Of a stretch of DNA of 64,000 nucleotides, positions 60,352 through 64,000 are shown one piece after another. The translations under genes were made by a program, and so were the position numbers. The notes beneath the pieces were generated by a model. It had not been told where the DNA came from. It searched no databases and saw nothing but the letters and a program-made list of their open reading frames with translations. This DNA is from an uncultured Christensenellaceae bacterium. GTDB taxonomy: Bacteria; Bacillota; Clostridia; Christensenellales; Borkfalkiaceae. Where the stretch lies: positions 1 through 64,000 of the forward strand of contig CAJUOP010000003.1 of the NCBI GenBank assembly GCA_910588465.1, in the 5' to 3' direction. Every line of letters starts with the position of its first letter. The first letter of the stretch is position 1.

Positions 60352-60816
60352 TTATTTTATAATTACTACCAATCTAAAACTTCTATATCGAAAACCACCT
60401 GAACCATAAAAATCATAAACGTATTTCCCCCTTTCTTTAGCAACATCTCCTTCCGGAAAATGATACGTACCGTCTAACAAATCGTAACACACGCACGTTC
60501 TATTAAAACCACGACCAGAAACAAGACTGTCGCCCCATATTAAGCCAGATGTCTGCCCTTTCATGTCCATAATACGATACTTAGCAATTTTAAAAGCAAT
60601 TTCTTGCCCTGTATAGTCATATTCCACGCTTAATTCTTCTATATCAGGCGTAAATATCCATTTGTCCCCCAACGAATTTGACACCATCACCGTAACGTCC
60701 AACGAACTATCATCCTCATTTTCTTTTTGACACCCTGCAAAAGCAGCTATCCCAATAATTACTATTGTTACTATTGCAACAATCGTGAATACTAACAAAT
60801 ATCTACATTTTTTCAT
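60352..60816 (-). CDS. Small lipoprotein, paralogue of the next gene
   Basis: 154 residues. A signal peptide with lipobox (IIGIAAFAGC, Cys29) is followed by an Asp/Glu linker and a compact beta domain: GDKWIFTPDIEELSVEYDYT and GQEIAFKIAKYRIMDM. It shares this central block with the 157-residue protein at 60829-61302 (GDEWLFAPETEELTAEYEYT). AGAGGTGAG precedes the ATG. No known family. It lies 16 bases before the Hint-protein gene. Confidence 0.8.
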   Translation of the reverse strand: MKKCRYLLVFTIVAIVTIVIIGIAAFAGCQKENEDDSSLDVTVMVSNSLGDKWIFTPDIEELSVEYDYTGQEIAFKIAKYRIMDMKGQTSGLIWGDSLVSGRGFNRTCVCYDLLDGTYHFPEGDVAKERGKYVYDFYGSGGFRYRSFRLVVIIK

Positions 60817-60828
60817 TTCTCACCTCTT

Positions 60829-61302
60829 TTAATAAATCGTGACCGTTAAATAAAATTCCCGATAATTAAAAATTCCTTCTCCCGAAGTTTTAAATCCAAA
60901 AACATATTTACCCTTTTCCGATGCAATTAATTTATCTACCCGCTTACATTTTTGTCGTTTTCCGCCTTCGTTATAAAAAATATAAGTATCCTGATAAAAT
61001 CTGGAATCGTTCCCCGAATCAAACCACTCATTCCGAAAATCTTGCGGACTCCCTTGTCCAGGTATCCACATATCGGGTAAATTGTACCTTGCTACTCTGA
61101 ATTCGATTTCTTCGCCTGTATATTCATATTCCGCGGTCAGCTCTTCCGTTTCGGGGGCAAAAAGCCATTCGTCTCCGCGGCTGCTTTGCACCACAATATT
61201 GGCGTCATATCCGTGCGGATTGTCTTTGTGGGCACATCCCGCAAAACTCAACGCTCCCAACAGCAACACTGCACTCACCGCTATAGCAAATATCTTTTTC
61301 AT
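60829..61302 (-). CDS. Small lipoprotein with beta domain
   Basis: 157 residues. The signal peptide MKKIFAIAVSAVLLLGALSF with AGC lipobox (Cys23) is nearly identical to those of the two coiled-coil lipoproteins upstream. The mature part has GDEWLFAPETEELTAEYEYT and TGEEIEFRVARYNLPDMW, and ends in NYREFYLTVTIY. It is paralogous to the protein at 60352-60816 in its mature domain. Its ATG overlaps the stop of a 21-codon leader frame (61299-61364). Confidence 0.8.
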   Translation of the reverse strand: MKKIFAIAVSAVLLLGALSFAGCAHKDNPHGYDANIVVQSSRGDEWLFAPETEELTAEYEYTGEEIEFRVARYNLPDMWIPGQGSPQDFRNEWFDSGNDSRFYQDTYIFYNEGGKRQKCKRVDKLIASEKGKYVFGFKTSGEGIFNYREFYLTVTIY

Positions 61303-61364
61303 AATCCACTCCTTCCGTTATATTTCAGCGACACGACGAATCCTTTTCTTCTATTGCTTAACAT
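61299..61364 (-). CDS. 21-residue leader peptide frame, copy 2
   Basis: ATG at 61364, 21 codons reading MLSNRRKGFVVSLKYNGRSG plus L, and TGA at 61299-61301 that overlaps the lipoprotein ATG (ATGA). AAGGAG lies eight bases before the ATG. The same frame occurs at 62129-62194 with no frame-disrupting change. The peptide is basic. It may serve only for translational coupling; that it is translated is inference from the Shine-Dalgarno sequence and the conserved frame. Confidence 0.5.
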   Translation of the reverse strand: MLSNRRKGFVVSLKYNGRSGL

Positions 61365-61379
61365 AATTTTTTCTCCTTA

Positions 61380-62132
61380 TTATTTATTTTTATATTGAAA
61401 TACTAAAATCGGATGACCGGACGAAATAAAACAAATCCCGTCATAATTATGGAATTCCAACATAGCACCGACCTCATAAAGCCCATAGACGCTGACAACA
61501 TAATTACCGCGGTATTCCCCATAAAATTCAATTCGAATATCTGTATCCAAATAATTTTCAACACTATAATAATCGTTATGATCAGTCTCCATGGCATCGA
61601 TATAACTTACTACTTTTATATCTTTTTCCGTAAAAACATCCAAACTTTTCAAAGGCTTTGAGGGAACAAAGTCTAATTTCTCCCAATTGGATTCATCTCT
61701 CCAGTCTGTACCGTCTTTCGCCTCATATACTTCACCGTTCAGATAATAACTGATATGTTTCATATCCTCCCGTGTTAATATTTTTTGGTCGTAAGCGTCT
61801 CCCAATAAAACAAATTCACCTTTTCGCTGATGTCCGCGCACCTCCGATAAAGCCAATTCGTTCAACAAATTTTCCCTGTCCTTTTCCAAGGCGTTCAGCT
61901 TTTCCAGCAAATTTTTATTTTCCGTCTGCCCGTCCGCGATTTCTTCTTTTAATTTTTCAAGTTGTTTCGTCTGTTCGGTCAACTTCCCCTCTAACTTTTG
62001 CAACAGCTCCGTTTGAATGTTTATTTGCTCTTGCAAGCTCTTCATTGCGTCCGCATTGCCGTCACACCCCGCAAAGCTTAACGCGCCCAACAGCAACACC
62101 GCACTCACCGCTATAGCCCATATCTTTTTCAT
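61380..62132 (-). CDS. Coiled-coil lipoprotein
   Basis: 250 residues. The signal peptide MKKIWAIAVSAVLLLGALSF has lipobox AGC (Cys23). A predicted coiled coil at about 30-95 (LQEQINIQTELLQKLEGKLT and onward) is followed by a compact C-terminal domain with HISYYLNGEVYEAKDGTDWR and VSVYGLYEVGAMLEFHNY. It is a clear paralogue of the 62213 gene in signal peptide and coiled coil. Its ATG overlaps the stop of leader frame 62129-62194. Function unknown; the protein should sit outside the membrane on a lipid anchor. Confidence 0.82.
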   Translation of the reverse strand: MKKIWAIAVSAVLLLGALSFAGCDGNADAMKSLQEQINIQTELLQKLEGKLTEQTKQLEKLKEEIADGQTENKNLLEKLNALEKDRENLLNELALSEVRGHQRKGEFVLLGDAYDQKILTREDMKHISYYLNGEVYEAKDGTDWRDESNWEKLDFVPSKPLKSLDVFTEKDIKVVSYIDAMETDHNDYYSVENYLDTDIRIEFYGEYRGNYVVSVYGLYEVGAMLEFHNYDGICFISSGHPILVFQYKNK

Positions 62133-62194
62133 AATCCACTCCTTCCGTTATATTTCAGCGACACGACGCATCCTTTTCTTCTGTTGCATAACAT
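62129..62194 (-). CDS. 21-residue leader peptide frame, copy 1
   Basis: ATG at 62194, 21 codons reading MLCNRRKGCVVSLKYNGRSG plus L, TGA overlapping the lipoprotein ATG at 62132. GGGAG lies eight bases before the ATG. It differs from copy 2 by two residues (Cys3 to Ser, Cys9 to Phe) and one silent change. The intergenic region around it is almost identical to that of copy 2, which shows a recent duplication. Confidence 0.5.
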   Translation of the reverse strand: MLCNRRKGCVVSLKYNGRSGL

Positions 62195-62212
62195 AATTTT
62201 TTCTCCCTTGTA

Positions 62213-62977
62213 TTATTCTTCATAACTAAAAACAGACAACATCCATCCACCCGATCCGCTAAAACAAACCCCGCCGACATAATATTCAAAGTAAACGTCT
62301 GCAAAACCGTCGCCATAACCCGATATTTTAAAAATATAATTTCCGCTAAATTCTCCCGAATAATCGGTAATTAAAAAAAATTTTAATAAAGGTAAGCCTT
62401 TAAAATCAGATACTTTTTCACTTATTGCAAATGCTACTTTTATATCTTTTTCGATATATCTATCAAGCTCCGTTAATTCTTTTGAAGGAGTAAATTTCAC
62501 TTTGTGCTTTTTCTGTGCCTCGGTATCGTAAATCGGACCTCTAGGCGCCGATTCTCCTAATTCGTGCTCGTAAACCTCACCGGTACAATAATAACTGATA
62601 TGCATTAAATCGTCACGCGTCAACTCGCCATTCTCGTAAGCCTCTTGCAACGTACAAATTATCCCTTTGCTTTTCCCCGCGCTTACTTCCAGTTCCGCAA
62701 GATCGTTCAACAAATTTTCTCTATCTTTTTCTAAAGCATTCAGTTCATCTAGCAAATTTTCATTTTCCGTCTGTCCGTCCGCAACTTCTTCTTTTAATTT
62801 TTCAAGTTGCTCCGTCTGTTCGGTCAACTTCCCCTCTAACATTTGCAACAGCTCCGTTTGAGTGTTTATTTGCTCTTGCAAGCTCTTCATTTCGTCCGCA
62901 TTGCCGTCACACCCCGCAAAGCTTAACGCGCCCAACAGCAACACCGCACTCATTGCTACGGCACATATCTTTTTCAT
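62213..62977 (-). CDS. Coiled-coil lipoprotein
   Basis: 254 residues from ATG 62977, with AAAGGGGTG upstream; the frame to 62998 would overlap the previous gene. The signal peptide MKKICAVAMSAVLLLGALSF has lipobox AGC (Cys23). The coiled coil at about 30-95 is almost identical to that of the gene at 61380-62132. The C-terminal domain (HISYYCTGEVYEHELGESAP, GYGDGFADVYFEYYVGGVCF) is recognisably the same fold but diverged. Function unknown. Confidence 0.82.
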   Translation of the reverse strand: MKKICAVAMSAVLLLGALSFAGCDGNADEMKSLQEQINTQTELLQMLEGKLTEQTEQLEKLKEEVADGQTENENLLDELNALEKDRENLLNDLAELEVSAGKSKGIICTLQEAYENGELTRDDLMHISYYCTGEVYEHELGESAPRGPIYDTEAQKKHKVKFTPSKELTELDRYIEKDIKVAFAISEKVSDFKGLPLLKFFLITDYSGEFSGNYIFKISGYGDGFADVYFEYYVGGVCFSGSGGWMLSVFSYEE

Positions 62978-62987
62978 AAACACCCCT

Positions 62988-63719
62988 TTAACTGTCAAAT
63001 TTAAAAACTTCTAAATACGGTCCGCCCAACCAAAAACCAAGTCCGTTAACTACAACCGGCATTACCGCAGTGCCGTAACCATAAAAATTTTCAAGAGTCA
63101 CAACATAATAACCGTTATACTCTCCGTAAAAATTTACGATTCTTTCTTCGGAAAAGTCCGCTTTATGTTCCATTGCACCCGCTATTCTTATTTTGCTTTC
63201 TTTCTCAAAATCAAGGATAGGCTTTTTTATTGTCGGCTGAAACTCCACTTCGGTCCAATTTTCAGAATTATTTCCTGCTTCTCCCACCTCATAAACTGCC
63301 TCTTGATAGTAATAACTTACGTTCTTTATAAATTCTGTTGAGAAAAAACCGCTGTTACACGCATCCTCAAAGCTAAAAAATGTACCGTAAGTTGTATTTG
63401 TAGCTTTACAAACATTCAATAACTCGTTCAAAAGAAATATTTTCTCGGATTCTGAATTTTTTAAATCGTTTTGCAAATCCTTCAATTTTTCTTGCGCGTC
63501 ATTAAACTCATCTTGTAATTTGTCACTCTTTTCCTTTTCCTCTAAAATCTCCTCTTGCAACCGAGTTATAAGTTCTGTTTGCTCAGCTAACTGTGTTTGC
63601 AATGCCTCTATTTGTCGTTGTAATTCTTCTTTATTATCGTCACACCCGGTAAAGCCGAACACGACGCACATTAACAGTAAACTTACTATCACAGCAAGCC
63701 GTCTTTTTAATAGTTTCAT
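62988..63719 (-). CDS. Coiled-coil lipoprotein, first gene of operon
   Basis: 243 residues. A signal peptide (MKLLKRRLAVIVSLLLMCVV) ends in lipobox TGC (Cys26). It has a coiled coil at about 28-98 (LQRQIEALQTQLAEQTELIT and onward) and a C-terminal domain with VSYYYQEAVYEVGEAGNN and YNGYYVVTLENFYGYGTAV. It is a more distant paralogue of the two lipoproteins downstream. GGGGGAA precedes the ATG. It begins the operon 10 bases before the next gene. Confidence 0.82.
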   Translation of the reverse strand: MKLLKRRLAVIVSLLLMCVVFGFTGCDDNKEELQRQIEALQTQLAEQTELITRLQEEILEEKEKSDKLQDEFNDAQEKLKDLQNDLKNSESEKIFLLNELLNVCKATNTTYGTFFSFEDACNSGFFSTEFIKNVSYYYQEAVYEVGEAGNNSENWTEVEFQPTIKKPILDFEKESKIRIAGAMEHKADFSEERIVNFYGEYNGYYVVTLENFYGYGTAVMPVVVNGLGFWLGGPYLEVFKFDS

Positions 63720-63838
63720 AATTCCCCCTGTTTAATGTTTAAATATTTTTAAATTTCTTTCATTAAACCGCTGATTATATTTTTTATAAAAGAAAACTTT
63801 ACACAAAACTTAAAAAATTAAAAAATATTTTTTGTTTT

Positions 63839-63867
63839 AGTATAACAAAATTTATACAATTTGTCAA
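63839..63867 (-). promoter_or_regulatory. Promoter of the lipoprotein/Hint operon
   Basis: TTGACA (63862-63867), a 17-base spacer and TATACT (63839-63844) on the minus strand. The expected start is near 63832, giving an AT-rich leader of about 110 bases. Confidence 0.85.
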
Positions 63868-63883
63868 TACCTAAAATAAAAAA

Positions 63884-63907
63884 TCCCGAGGAAATATATC
63901 CTCGGGA
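63884..63907 (-). terminator. Terminator of the gene at the right window edge
   Basis: TCCCGAGGA / TCCTCGGGA with a 6-base loop, followed on the minus strand by TTTTTT. Confidence 0.85.
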
Positions 63908-63967
63908 AAATTCCATTATATTTAATATAAATTTGTCAGGGTATTTACCGTTAAACGTAACAATAAA

Positions 63968-64000
63968 TTATTTTTTCTCGCTGCGGCGAGCACCGCGGGA
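63968..64000 (-). CDS. Possible C-terminal end of a gene outside the window
   Basis: The minus frame reads SRGARRSEKK and a TAA at 63968-63970. A terminator follows about 60 bases on. Only ten codons are visible, so this rests on the position of the terminator and the plausible basic tail. Confidence 0.3.
   Translation of the reverse strand, partial: SRGARRSEKK

Overview
The window is chromosomal DNA from a low-GC-lineage Gram-positive bacterium (Firmicutes, class Clostridia by inference). The evidence is the gene order of the S10-spc-alpha ribosomal cluster with adk, map and infA inside it, a zinc-type S14, a large Clostridia-type SRP RNA, Pta-AckA acetate metabolism, the Frr-UppS-CdsA-Dxr-RseP block, the GGGtGRT/NifU-like pair and consensus sigma-A promoters that nearly all have 17-base spacers. 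The codon and base composition of the core is moderately GC-rich, which fits lineages near Christensenellales. That finer placement is a guess.

Layout. 1-1.1 kb: the 3' part of a large serine recombinase, so the left edge is the end of a mobile element. 1.4-13.2 kb: two unknown membrane proteins, yceD-rpmF, pta-ackA facing tmcAL, two coupled flavoproteins, a membrane-anchored DUF1508 protein and an Mrp ATPase. 13.3-17.8 kb: the SRP RNA, a polytopic membrane protein, an M18 aminopeptidase and a small XRE regulator facing an unknown gene over a perfect palindrome. 17.8-33.7 kb: one minus-strand ribosomal supercluster (rpsJ to rplQ, with rpmJ and rpmD as small genes), with a promoter and structured leader before rpsJ and another before rpsM. 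33.8-39.2 kb: an L-rhamnose operon (rhaB, rhaA, fucO-like, rhaD) divergent from a DeoR-type regulator. 39.3-42.6 kb: two small unknown genes, then an operon of sigma factor, exported cysteine-protease-like protein and single-span membrane protein. 42.7-46.1 kb: the GGGtGRT/NifU-like pair, a DUF3592-like protein and YfbR. 46.2-50.7 kb: a TPP riboswitch with an oversized ThiT, a GNAT enzyme, and a zinc-ribbon membrane protein. 51-56.4 kb: pyrH-frr-uppS-cdsA-dxr-rseP. 56.6-63.9 kb: a visibly AT-richer block with a 1248-residue secreted Hint-domain protein and five lipoproteins transcribed ahead of it from one promoter.

How it works together. The housekeeping parts supply translation, membrane lipid and undecaprenyl synthesis, acetate overflow with ATP, and rhamnose breakdown to DHAP and 1,2-propanediol. 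Two accessory modules look like envelope systems without an assigned job: the sigma/protease/membrane-protein operon and the lipoprotein/Hint operon. In the latter, two lipoprotein genes are each preceded by an almost identical 21-codon reading frame whose stop overlaps the lipoprotein start. Three genes have consensus promoters placed so that the mRNA would start at or within about five bases of the start codon (candidate leaderless mRNAs). A palindromic dispersed repeat family fills four intergenic regions.

All calls come from reading the sequence and from family knowledge; no search or fold was run.
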